Assembly: GCF_035621455.1 (NCBI RefSeq)
Contig: NZ_CP141822.1
Location: forward strand, 1,240,001 to 1,304,000
Length of the DNA stretch: 64,000 nucleotides
Direction: 5' to 3'
DNA from: Vibrio natriegens NBRC 15636 = ATCC 14048 = DSM 759
GTDB lineage: Bacteria; Pseudomonadota; Gammaproteobacteria; Enterobacterales; Vibrionaceae
A program made the position numbers and the translations under genes. The notes beneath the pieces were generated by a model that ran no database searches, was not told the origin of the DNA, and worked only from the letters and a program-made list of their open reading frames with translations. The stretch's first letter is position 1. Each line of letters begins with the position of its first letter. This document shows, one piece after another, positions 35,165-43,146 of this stretch.

Positions 35165-36916
35165 CTACTTCAGTTCATCATCAAAAATTTTGTCACGCAG
35201 TTTCCAAAAACGCCCTGACTTTCTGGCAATCACAAACTGCGGTAAGCGAAATCGGTGCTGATTTGCCACGACTCGAGTCGGGGACGCTTCTTCAAACGGG
35301 CGATGCTTGTCCGCGAGATGAGGACGAACAAATTGATCTTTGAAGTTCTGTTTTTGCTTTTTGGTAGTGAGAGACCAAAACTCATGAACTAACGCGTTCC
35401 CTTCACCTTGGTATGGTTCTCCCGAGTAGGTAACTTTTAACTGAGACTTACCGTCATTAGATTTGAAGACAGACAAGTCCATCTCAGTGCACTCGAATAT
35501 CAACGCGTCTTTCAGGTTAAGCGCTTCTTTCAACTTTTTGTCTGGATCGACTAATGTGGCGTCACATTCGTGGCAGATGCGCGCAGCAATGTCGTTGTCA
35601 GCACCACATTCCCCACAATATTTCGCTCTGAATCGGTAACCGCAATGCTCGCGTTCACCCGTGTCTTCATCTTCGAAGTAACCCTGGCAACGGCGGCCGA
35701 AGTGTTCGAGCAAAAAGCCATTGCTATCCAATTTGCCCCAGAAGTTGTTATTAAAACCACAAGCAGGGCAGGGAATGGTAATGATTTCGCTGGTGGAATC
35801 GGGTTTGGAATCGCCAACTTCTGGCTGATACAAATCGTAACTGTTGCCTGCGTAATCAAGCACCAAACATTCTGACTTACCTTCGGACAGACGTAGCCCG
35901 CGGCCGACGATTTGCTGATACAAACTGACTGATTCTGTCGGACGCAAAATGGCAATCAGATCAACGTGCGGTGCATCAAATCCAGTGGTTAATACCGACA
36001 CGTTAACCAGATACTTGATTTCGCGGTTTTTAAACGCTTGGATGATGGCGTCACGCTCCGGTGTTGGCGTATCTCCGATGACAATTGCGGTTTGGCCTTC
36101 AGGTAATAAACCATGAATTTCCTGCGCGTGACGAACCGTGGCTGCAAAAATCATCACACCATGTCGGTCTTTTGCGTATTGAATAATTTGTTCGACGATT
36201 TGCGGCGTTGCACGTTTGGCTTTGTCGATCACCATGTCCATTTCCGCTTCTTTGTAGCGCCCGGTATTGGCGGGTTTTAACTGCGAAAAGTCATAAGACA
36301 AAACGGGCGCGTCCATCATTCGCGCTGGCGTCAGGAAGTTTTCATCGAGCAAGTAGCGAATTGGTAATTCAAAGATGCAGTCGCGGAAGAAGCGCGGTTC
36401 TTCAGTTCGAACCTGTCCGCGAGTATGGTACTGGTAAATCCAACCCATGCCCAATCGATATGGGGTGGCGGTAAGACCAAGAACTTTAATCCCTGGGTTC
36501 AACTCACGCAAATGAGTAATCACTTTCTGATAGCTGCTGTTTTTATCGTCTGGCACGCGATGACATTCGTCGATAACCAGTAGCGAGAATTGGTTTTTGA
36601 AGGCATCTAAGTTTCTTACCACCGACTGAACAGAAGCGAACACAACTTGCTGATCGGTTTCTTTGCGTCCAAGGCCAGCAGAAAAAACCGAGCCTTTGAG
36701 ATCGTACCCTTCGTATTTGGCATGGTTTTGCTCAACCAGCTCTTTAACATGCGCCATAACTAACACTCGCCCTTTAGCCAGACGAGCCAATTCGGCAATC
36801 ACCAGGCTTTTGCCCGCACCAGTTGGCAACACAATCACGGCAGGTGTCGAGTGTTTACGAAAGTAATGAATGACCGCTTTTACAGAGTCAGCTTGATAGG
36901 GACGAAGTGTATACAT
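35165..36916 (-). CDS. radD: RadD (YejH)-like superfamily 2 DNA helicase
   Basis: SF2 helicase of 583 residues, close to E. coli RadD (586). Walker A PTGAGKS (31-37), DECH box in VIDECHRVP, GLTATPYRLG motif III, and motif VI QIVGRGLRLSEGK. The C-terminal third carries zinc-finger cysteines: CPACGFN, a CQGY...HCGYRF pair, CGECGAD and CHECDA. RadD acts in recombination and double-strand break repair with RecA and SSB. It is divergent from rsuA across 121 bp. Confidence 0.9.
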   Translation of the reverse strand: MYTLRPYQADSVKAVIHYFRKHSTPAVIVLPTGAGKSLVIAELARLAKGRVLVMAHVKELVEQNHAKYEGYDLKGSVFSAGLGRKETDQQVVFASVQSVVRNLDAFKNQFSLLVIDECHRVPDDKNSSYQKVITHLRELNPGIKVLGLTATPYRLGMGWIYQYHTRGQVRTEEPRFFRDCIFELPIRYLLDENFLTPARMMDAPVLSYDFSQLKPANTGRYKEAEMDMVIDKAKRATPQIVEQIIQYAKDRHGVMIFAATVRHAQEIHGLLPEGQTAIVIGDTPTPERDAIIQAFKNREIKYLVNVSVLTTGFDAPHVDLIAILRPTESVSLYQQIVGRGLRLSEGKSECLVLDYAGNSYDLYQPEVGDSKPDSTSEIITIPCPACGFNNNFWGKLDSNGFLLEHFGRRCQGYFEDEDTGEREHCGYRFRAKYCGECGADNDIAARICHECDATLVDPDKKLKEALNLKDALIFECTEMDLSVFKSNDGKSQLKVTYSGEPYQGEGNALVHEFWSLTTKKQKQNFKDQFVRPHLADKHRPFEEASPTRVVANQHRFRLPQFVIARKSGRFWKLRDKIFDDELK

Positions 36917-36973
36917 GAAAAAATGTGAAATTGCTCAACTATTCCAACCAGGGACGTTATAATACCTGACTTT

Positions 36974-37021
36974 TATACCCAAGTGATCTTAGAACCACGA
37001 TTCGGAGAGCATTTGGGTATA
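36974..37021. repeat. Small palindromic element upstream of rsuA
   Basis: Imperfect inverted repeat with 12-base arms TATACCCAAGTG and CATTTGGGTATA (one G-T pair) around a 24-base centre, ending 16 bp before the rsuA ATG. The TATACCCAA...TTGGGTATA arms resemble scattered intergenic palindromes I recall from Vibrio genomes. Only one copy was noticed in this window. Confidence 0.5.
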
Positions 37022-37037
37022 ATTCAATGAGGTATTC

Positions 37038-37739
37038 ATGCGTTTAGATAAATATTTGTGTGACGCTCTGGGTGCGACGCGCAAGCAGGCGACAAAGATC
37101 ATCAAAAGTGGCGAAGTGACCGTTGATGGTGACATTCAAAAAAGTGGATCATTCAAGGTGCCGGAAGGTGCGGAAGTCATGTGGGAAGACCGCGTAGTTG
37201 CTGCGCCGGGGCCACGTTACATTATGTTGTACAAACCTGCTGATTTCGTTTGTTCACATGAAGATGGCTTTAATCAAACCGCATTCATGTTGTTAGATGA
37301 GCCAAAAATCGAGAATCTACATTTTGCAGGTCGTCTGGACGTTGACACTACCGGTCTGGTGCTCATTACCGACGACGGTAAGTGGTCGCACCGCATTACT
37401 TCGCCAAAACACAAGTGTGAAAAAACCTACCGTGTTTGGCTAGTTGATGCTATTCAGCCTGATTATGCTGAGAAACTTGCCGAAGGCATCATGCTTCGTA
37501 ATGAGCAGGAAGCGACGTTACCAGCGCGTTTAGAGATCGTGAATGAAGCTGAAAATGAGTTGTTGCTAACCATCGTTGAGGGCAAATATCACCAAGTGAA
37601 ACGCATGTTTGCTGCGCTCGGTAACAAAGTTGAATATCTACATCGTGAACGCATTGGTTCTATCGAACTTGACGAAGCACTCGAACCGGGTGATTACCGT
37701 TATTTGACTCAAGAAGAAATTGATTCGATCTGGAATTAA
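37038..37739 (+). CDS. rsuA: 16S rRNA pseudouridine-516 synthase
   Basis: Pseudouridine synthase, 233 residues (E. coli 231). An S4 RNA-binding domain at the N-terminus (MRLDKYLCDALGATRKQATKIIKSGEVTVDG, 1-31) is followed by the catalytic RsuA domain with Asp101 in FAGRLDVDTTGLVL. Later motifs are KTYRVWLVD and EGKYHQVKRMFAALGNKV. Converts U516 of 16S rRNA. A single gene with a terminator at 37762-37786. Confidence 0.95.
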   Translation: MRLDKYLCDALGATRKQATKIIKSGEVTVDGDIQKSGSFKVPEGAEVMWEDRVVAAPGPRYIMLYKPADFVCSHEDGFNQTAFMLLDEPKIENLHFAGRLDVDTTGLVLITDDGKWSHRITSPKHKCEKTYRVWLVDAIQPDYAEKLAEGIMLRNEQEATLPARLEIVNEAENELLLTIVEGKYHQVKRMFAALGNKVEYLHRERIGSIELDEALEPGDYRYLTQEEIDSIWN

Positions 37740-38177
37740 TCATAGCTCTAGGAAATTATTTAGTTCCTATTGGGAACTGGTTTTTTGGTAGGAAATCGCT
37801 CAAAATGACGGCTCCTACCAAATAGATTTAGTGCCAGACAGTTTTAGTCAGTGTCAAACCTCAAGTTATTAACTGAGGCTCGTTTATCTAAGACACTTAC
37901 TTTTCTCGTAAAACATCCGATGTGGTGAAAAATGGTGGAGTGAGCTTCATTGCCCATCTTCTTTACTCTCATCGTCAGCGTATGAATTTGAATCGTTATC
38001 ATGCGCTTTATTGTTTGAGTCGTTTGCAGCACCTTGGTATCCATTCGTCCTTTTGAACCTTGTAAAACGAGATTTTGGATTCGCTGTTATTCCTATAATC
38101 AACGTGACGAGAAGCTTCATTGATCACTGTATCCAGGCCAGGGTGCGAGTGGTTGGGACTCAACTAGAGGTAAAAGA
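37740..38177. other. Intergenic region between rsuA and bcr
   Basis: 438 bp. Contains the rsuA terminator and, touching it, a perfect 10-base inverted repeat TTTGGTAGGA / TCCTACCAAA (37784-37793 and 37813-37822). From about 37850 to 38160 nothing was recognised apart from the promoter region of bcr. A ribosome binding site AGAGG lies ahead of the bcr ATG. Confidence 0.55.
37762..37786 (+). terminator. Intrinsic terminator of rsuA
   Basis: Stem AGTTCC / GGAACT with the loop TATTG, then GG and six T, 22 bp after the rsuA stop. Confidence 0.75.
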
Positions 38178-39380
38178 ATGACAGAAAAAGTTCAAAGTGC
38201 TCCGCAATCCCAACTCTCCTTTTTACTATTCATCGTTCTTGGGGCGATTGGTGCACTTACTCCGCTTGCCATTGATATGTATTTGCCTGCGATGCCTGCG
38301 ATTGCGAAAGATCTCGGTGTCGCTCCTGGCGCGGTGCAAATTACATTAACGGCATATACCGCAGGCTTTGCGATCGGACAGTTAATCCACGGCCCGCTTT
38401 CAGATAGTTTTGGACGCAGACCGGTTCTTATTTTAGGTGTGTTTTTCTTTGGATTAGCGGCAGTCGTGAGTGCGACTACAAATGGCATTGACGCTCTTAC
38501 TTATGTTCGTACCGCGCAAGGCTTTGCGGGTGCGGCAGCGGCGGTCATTATCCAGGCGGTCGTTCGCGACATGTTTGAACGTGAAGACTTCGCCCGCACT
38601 ATGTCTTTTGTCACTCTAGTTATCACAATCGCGCCGTTAGTTGCGCCGATGATTGGCGGGCACTTTGCGATCTGGTTTGGATGGCGATCGATTTTCTGGG
38701 TACTGGCGATATTTGCCGTTGTGGTTATTTCTCTCGTATTTTGGAAGATTCCGGAAACATTAAAACCAGAAAATCGTCAACCTTTACGTTTTCGTACGAC
38801 ACTAAGAAACTACGCTCGTTTATGTTCTAGCTCAGAAGCGTTGGGCCTGATGTTAGCTGGCGCATTTTCATTCTCTGGAATGTTTGCTTTCCTTACCGCG
38901 GGCTCATTTGTCTATATTGATATATACGGTGTTCGACCTGACTACTTTGGTTACTTGTTTGGTCTGAATATTGTGGCGATGATCATCATGACCAGCATTA
39001 ACGGACGCTTGGTGAAAAAAGTGGGGTCGCATGCCATGCTTCGTTTTGGCCTGTCGGTTCAGCTTTTGGCTGGTATTGGTTTGTTAGTGGCTTGGTTGTT
39101 GGATTTAGGCTTATGGGGCACGGTACCTTTTGTTGTGCTCTTTATTGGTACGTTATCGACGATTGGCAGTAACGCTATGGCACTACTTTTAAGTGGTTAC
39201 CCATCAATGGCTGGTACCGCATCGTCACTGGCGGGCACATTAAGGTTCGGCATGGGGTCGTTGATTGGTGCGTTTGTGGCGGCACTTCCGGGTGACGTTG
39301 CATGGCCAATGCTCATTGTTATGTTTGCTTGTGCAGTGCTGTCTGCACTGTTTTATTGGACTTTAGGAAGAAAGGCGTAA
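38178..39380 (+). CDS. bcr: Bcr/CflA family MFS drug-resistance transporter
   Basis: Proton-driven inner-membrane exporter of the Bcr/CflA branch (DHA1, 12 helices), 400 residues. The N-terminal sequence GALTPLAIDMYLPAMPAI (about 23-40) and motif A GPLSDSFGRRPVL (about 73-85) are characteristic. AQGFAGAAAAVIIQAVVRDMF (about 113-133) is the Bcr-specific loop. Family members export bicyclomycin, sulfathiazole, chloramphenicol or cysteine. Its stop overlaps the next start (TAATG), so the DUF2913 protein is co-translated. Confidence 0.92.
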   Translation: MTEKVQSAPQSQLSFLLFIVLGAIGALTPLAIDMYLPAMPAIAKDLGVAPGAVQITLTAYTAGFAIGQLIHGPLSDSFGRRPVLILGVFFFGLAAVVSATTNGIDALTYVRTAQGFAGAAAAVIIQAVVRDMFEREDFARTMSFVTLVITIAPLVAPMIGGHFAIWFGWRSIFWVLAIFAVVVISLVFWKIPETLKPENRQPLRFRTTLRNYARLCSSSEALGLMLAGAFSFSGMFAFLTAGSFVYIDIYGVRPDYFGYLFGLNIVAMIIMTSINGRLVKKVGSHAMLRFGLSVQLLAGIGLLVAWLLDLGLWGTVPFVVLFIGTLSTIGSNAMALLLSGYPSMAGTASSLAGTLRFGMGSLIGAFVAALPGDVAWPMLIVMFACAVLSALFYWTLGRKA

Positions 39381-40039
39381 TGTCGGATTACACCAAAGAA
39401 ATTCAGAATCTGGTTAACTCAGCGTTGGCAGATTTGGACACGGAACATCGCTCAGGTAAGCTGGCGAATGCGCCTGTGGCTAACAACCATTACTTGGTGC
39501 GTTGGGTAACAAAAGCACTGAAATCGCAAAATTTTGGCCGAGTAGTGGGTGATGATTTGACCCGCTGGCAAAAAGCGGGGCGTTCAAAGGGTAACGATTC
39601 AGGCTTGTTGTTTATCTTTAAACGTATCTCAGCCTATTACGCCCAGTTCTTCCCTGAAGGCGAAGAAGCCAAAGTGATTAAAGACTCTGATATTGAAGCC
39701 TTTTTGGATGTCATGGAGCAAGCGGGCTGGGAAGTGTCTACCTCTGAGCAATTAGTAGGATGCGGCAAGGTTCAGATATTTACCGAAGGTCAAAACTCAT
39801 TAGCACTTTGTGCAGACCAATGTGAAAGCTGTTTTGATGGTGAGTTACTGGTTAAACCGATGAGTTGGTTTGTGCGCGGTAATCATGCTGAGTTTGTCGA
39901 AAAAGCATCGCAGGCGGGCTTTATGGTCCACAAGGTAACAGATTATAAATCGATGGTGAAATACCACGGCGAATACCTAATATTTCCTGCGAATGAAGGC
40001 AATCAATTAGCTGAAATTCCTCTCAGCTTTCAGGCATAA
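39380..40039 (+). CDS. DUF2913 family protein
   Basis: Cytoplasmic protein of 219 residues belonging to DUF2913, known mostly from Vibrio and close relatives, of unknown function. The start at 39380 is set by a one-base overlap (TAATG) with bcr; an earlier in-frame ATG at 39302 lies inside bcr. Visible features are NNHYLVRWVTKALKSQNFGRVV (about 35-56), RWQKAGRSKG, and the cysteine-bearing QNSLALCADQCESCFDGE (about 148-165). No signal peptide or membrane segment. The C-terminal YHGEYLIFPANEGNQ is conserved in the family as remembered. Confidence 0.82.
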   Translation: MSDYTKEIQNLVNSALADLDTEHRSGKLANAPVANNHYLVRWVTKALKSQNFGRVVGDDLTRWQKAGRSKGNDSGLLFIFKRISAYYAQFFPEGEEAKVIKDSDIEAFLDVMEQAGWEVSTSEQLVGCGKVQIFTEGQNSLALCADQCESCFDGELLVKPMSWFVRGNHAEFVEKASQAGFMVHKVTDYKSMVKYHGEYLIFPANEGNQLAEIPLSFQA

Positions 40040-40054
40040 CTTGCCCCAATAAAC

Positions 40055-40093
40055 AAAAAAGCATCAGATTCGTAGTGTCTCTGATGCTTTTTT
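40055..40093. terminator. Bidirectional terminator between DUF2913 gene and mtrB
   Basis: Stem AAAAAAGCATCAGA / TCTGATGCTTTTTT between convergent genes, with A and T runs on both sides. It closes the bcr operon and the mtrCAB operon. Confidence 0.9.
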
Positions 40094-40114
40094 AGTTTTA
40101 ACAACGCACATTGG

Positions 40115-42097
40115 CTAGAAGCGATACTTCCAATAAACGCCGCCATAGATGCCGTTGTAGTCTTGCAGAACGTCACCCATGTTACTTACTTCATTATTGA
40201 AGAGGTAATCATCTTCAGAGTAATCTTCGTAACGAACATTGAATTGAACGCTTTGATTGTCTGAGATTTCATAATCTGCAACACCTTCAAGACGCGATGA
40301 TTTGTATTCATTGTCCGGATACTGATACCCGCTGGCCGTTGTTGACGATTTACTGTCTGCCTGACTATAGCTGTAGTCCAGAGAGAGGGTTAACTTGTCT
40401 TCAAGAAGTCCGTCTTTACTGACCCCAAAGCCAACGGTGGTGACATCGTCTTTCAGTTTTGTTTTGTATCTATCCCATCCAACGACATCCGAATTTGCTT
40501 GTTGCTGTTCTGAGCGAATGATTTGTTGGTTATAGAACACATGTCCATTCAAGCCCTCAGCGAGGTTGAAATTGACACTTAAATCATAACCGTAGTCTTC
40601 ACCCTCACTCAGGCCAATGTCAGGTTTGTCATAATCATCGTTGCCGTACCAGGCTTCTGCGAGGAGTTGTACGTTTTCAGAGATGTCGTAACTACCGTCT
40701 CCGCGTAATTCTATGCGGTTTTTATCGGCTAAGTAGTATTGTCGTAAGTTAGGCGAGTCGCTACTTGAATTTCGCCAAGAAGATCCATCTCGGAATGAGT
40801 AGGATAATTTTCCGCCTAATTGCCATGGCGCTTCTGGACGATAACGAGCTCCGAAATGCAAACTTTGCTCATCAATACTTTTACGATCAGCGTACTCTCG
40901 TTTGTCGTGCGTGTAGTCATAGCCCGCGTTCAATCTGATATCGCTGTTGAGGCGATGAGTGACCGAGGCTTCCAGTTTTGTTTTGGTGCGGTCATAGCTT
41001 TCGCGCGTTGCGCCAACCACATCGTTTCTATCAGACTTGTCGTCTTTGTCGGAGTAATCAGCAGACACTTTCAGAGCGGTATCACGTGATAGTTTGTTGT
41101 GATAATCCCCACTGACTTGCCAAGTACTGGTTTCACCGTGAAATGTATTTGAGTTAGAAGGGGACAACGCAAATGGTAGTAAACCTCCTTCAGATGTAGC
41201 TTGTGACCATAAAATCCGGCCATTGAAGGTTTGTTGGTTCACGCGATAATTACCGGACACAGCCAGCTGATGAAAATCGTTGTCAGGTTCGTTAGAAAGT
41301 TGGTTCGCATACGGGTCTGAAGTATCGCCATAGTAGAGCGCTGACATGTCATTGCGGAAGAAGGAACCGCGATAGGCAACATCAACCAACCAGAGATCTT
41401 CTACGTAGCTCATACCGACTTGGGTATTGAGTGTCTCATGGTCGACGGCCTTAGGAATGAATCCGGGGCCGCTGCCATAACCCGGTATGGTCGATGAATA
41501 GAGGGACGTTGTGCCTTCTTTACGCTCATGTTTCATCGATGCATAGGGTTGCCAAGGTGATTTAGGCGTGTACTTGAGCTCAAACTTGAAGGTATCACGG
41601 GTAACTTCGTGATCATATTTGCTCAAAGCTCCACTCGTGAGTACGTTGTCACTCCCTTGGTAGGCACTTAATGATGAGCGATTCCAGTAGTAGGGCGTTT
41701 CGCTGTAACTTGTTACCAAACGAAAACCGTCATACTCTCCAATTTCCCATTGAATCAAGAAGCGTTGTAGCCCTAAGTCGTCAACAAGTAAGCGATTGTA
41801 GAAGCCATCATCTTCATAGCGTTCAATATCCGCATTCAGGCTTGCATTTAGGTGCTTGTTGTCTGAACTAGTGCCATGAAGAGGTGGATTCCAGTTATAG
41901 AATCGTGTTGAACCGTCGTTATCGAGATAACCGACGCCCACACTGACATCACCACTCCACAAACCATCGCTACTACAGTCAGTACAATTCCAGCGGCTGG
42001 TATCAGCCTCTTGGCTATTCTGCAGCGAATAATCCTCTGCGTGTACTTGTAGAGATAAAGCAAGGGAAATAGCAATACAGATTTTTGATAGTTTCAT
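40115..42097 (-). CDS. mtrB: MtrB/PioB-family outer-membrane porin of the electron conduit
   Basis: Outer-membrane beta-barrel, 660 residues, that sheathes the decaheme MtrA so electrons cross the outer membrane. The signal peptide ends near QVHAEDYS. A CXXC motif (NCTDCSSDGLWSG, about 37-50) near the mature N-terminus is characteristic of MtrB. The rest is a succession of amphipathic strands rich in Tyr, Asp and Ser, and the protein ends YWKYRF with the C-terminal aromatic needed for barrel assembly. It follows mtrA by 10 bp, third gene of mtrC-mtrA-mtrB, and is followed by a strong terminator. Shewanella MtrB is slightly longer. Confidence 0.92.
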   Translation of the reverse strand: MKLSKICIAISLALSLQVHAEDYSLQNSQEADTSRWNCTDCSSDGLWSGDVSVGVGYLDNDGSTRFYNWNPPLHGTSSDNKHLNASLNADIERYEDDGFYNRLLVDDLGLQRFLIQWEIGEYDGFRLVTSYSETPYYWNRSSLSAYQGSDNVLTSGALSKYDHEVTRDTFKFELKYTPKSPWQPYASMKHERKEGTTSLYSSTIPGYGSGPGFIPKAVDHETLNTQVGMSYVEDLWLVDVAYRGSFFRNDMSALYYGDTSDPYANQLSNEPDNDFHQLAVSGNYRVNQQTFNGRILWSQATSEGGLLPFALSPSNSNTFHGETSTWQVSGDYHNKLSRDTALKVSADYSDKDDKSDRNDVVGATRESYDRTKTKLEASVTHRLNSDIRLNAGYDYTHDKREYADRKSIDEQSLHFGARYRPEAPWQLGGKLSYSFRDGSSWRNSSSDSPNLRQYYLADKNRIELRGDGSYDISENVQLLAEAWYGNDDYDKPDIGLSEGEDYGYDLSVNFNLAEGLNGHVFYNQQIIRSEQQQANSDVVGWDRYKTKLKDDVTTVGFGVSKDGLLEDKLTLSLDYSYSQADSKSSTTASGYQYPDNEYKSSRLEGVADYEISDNQSVQFNVRYEDYSEDDYLFNNEVSNMGDVLQDYNGIYGGVYWKYRF

Positions 42098-42107
42098 GCC
42101 ACCCTCC

Positions 42108-43094
42108 TTAATATCTTAGCGTCTGACCGCGTGGGTGATTAGAGCCATGCACTTGAGTATGGCAGTTCATACAGCTACCACCACGAACCTTCAAGTCGTT
42201 TTCAGGCATCGCAACGTTAGCATGAGGAACGCGGTGACACTCCTGACATAGCATTGGTAGACGTTTGTTTAACATGGCTTTATTAACTGAACCGTGAGGA
42301 GAGTGACAGGTTGTACAATCTTCCGTGACGGGTTCATGTTCCCATAAGTTTGGACCGCGTTTTTCCGCGTGACACTCATAGCAGGTGTCATTAATTGATG
42401 ACCAGTTGAGGCTCGCTTCGTTGATTGTCTGGTGTGGGTTGTGACAATTCGAACAGGTCATTACGCCATCCAGAACCGGGTGACTGCTGCGTTTGTGAAT
42501 GTCAGATTTGGCCTTAATATGGCAATCTGTACATTTATCCGCTTGCAACTCAGCAACCATCATAGGATCGTCCTTTTGATGCAACTGGTGACAGCTCGAG
42601 CACGATAGGCCTTCAAAAGCGTGCTCACTGCTGTGCCAAGTAGAACGTTTAGCATCTTGGTGGCACGACAAACACACGCTATTTTGTTTCTCTACAGGAA
42701 CAGGGGAGTTAGGACCAAAGGTGATCATTGGCTCCCTTACTTGGCCTTTACGAGGATTACGTTCATGGTTATTCGCCGGACCATGGCACGCCTCACACTG
42801 CTTATCGTTCATTGGTCCGTGAATATTGGCAGCTTTACCATGTACATTATCGAAAATACCCGTAGCAGGCTTATCAGACGTGTCATCATGGCATCGTAGA
42901 CAGCCATCAGGACCACGACGAGAGTATTTCCCTTCAGAAAACTTCGTATCCAGTATGGTCTGTATCTCTTCTCTCGATAAGGTTGCTGCTTCAGGTTCTG
43001 CCTCGGGCTCGGTCACGTCTTCAGAGTTCACCGAAGAAATTACCCCAAACCCGAGTATTAACACCACTAACCACCGCTGAATGATTGCTCTCAT
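42108..43094 (-). CDS. mtrA: MtrA/DmsE-family decaheme c-type cytochrome
   Basis: Periplasmic decaheme cytochrome, 328 residues, with a signal peptide (about 1-24, LVLILGFGVISSVNSED). Exactly ten CXXCH motifs were counted: CLRCH, CEACH, CLSCH, CSSCH, CTDCH, CSNCH, CYECH, CTTCH, CQECH and CMNCH. The spacing is that of MtrA/DmsE. It threads into the MtrB barrel and relays electrons from periplasmic donors to the surface MtrC. It lies 10 bp ahead of mtrB and 52 bp behind mtrC. The acidic stretch after the signal (EPEAEPEAA) is a short low-complexity linker. Confidence 0.95.
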   Translation of the reverse strand: MRAIIQRWLVVLILGFGVISSVNSEDVTEPEAEPEAATLSREEIQTILDTKFSEGKYSRRGPDGCLRCHDDTSDKPATGIFDNVHGKAANIHGPMNDKQCEACHGPANNHERNPRKGQVREPMITFGPNSPVPVEKQNSVCLSCHQDAKRSTWHSSEHAFEGLSCSSCHQLHQKDDPMMVAELQADKCTDCHIKAKSDIHKRSSHPVLDGVMTCSNCHNPHQTINEASLNWSSINDTCYECHAEKRGPNLWEHEPVTEDCTTCHSPHGSVNKAMLNKRLPMLCQECHRVPHANVAMPENDLKVRGGSCMNCHTQVHGSNHPRGQTLRY

Positions 43095-43146
43095 AACAAT
43101 TCCTTTTTCATCCTTAATCGTTAATTACTTATGATCAATGACGTTT

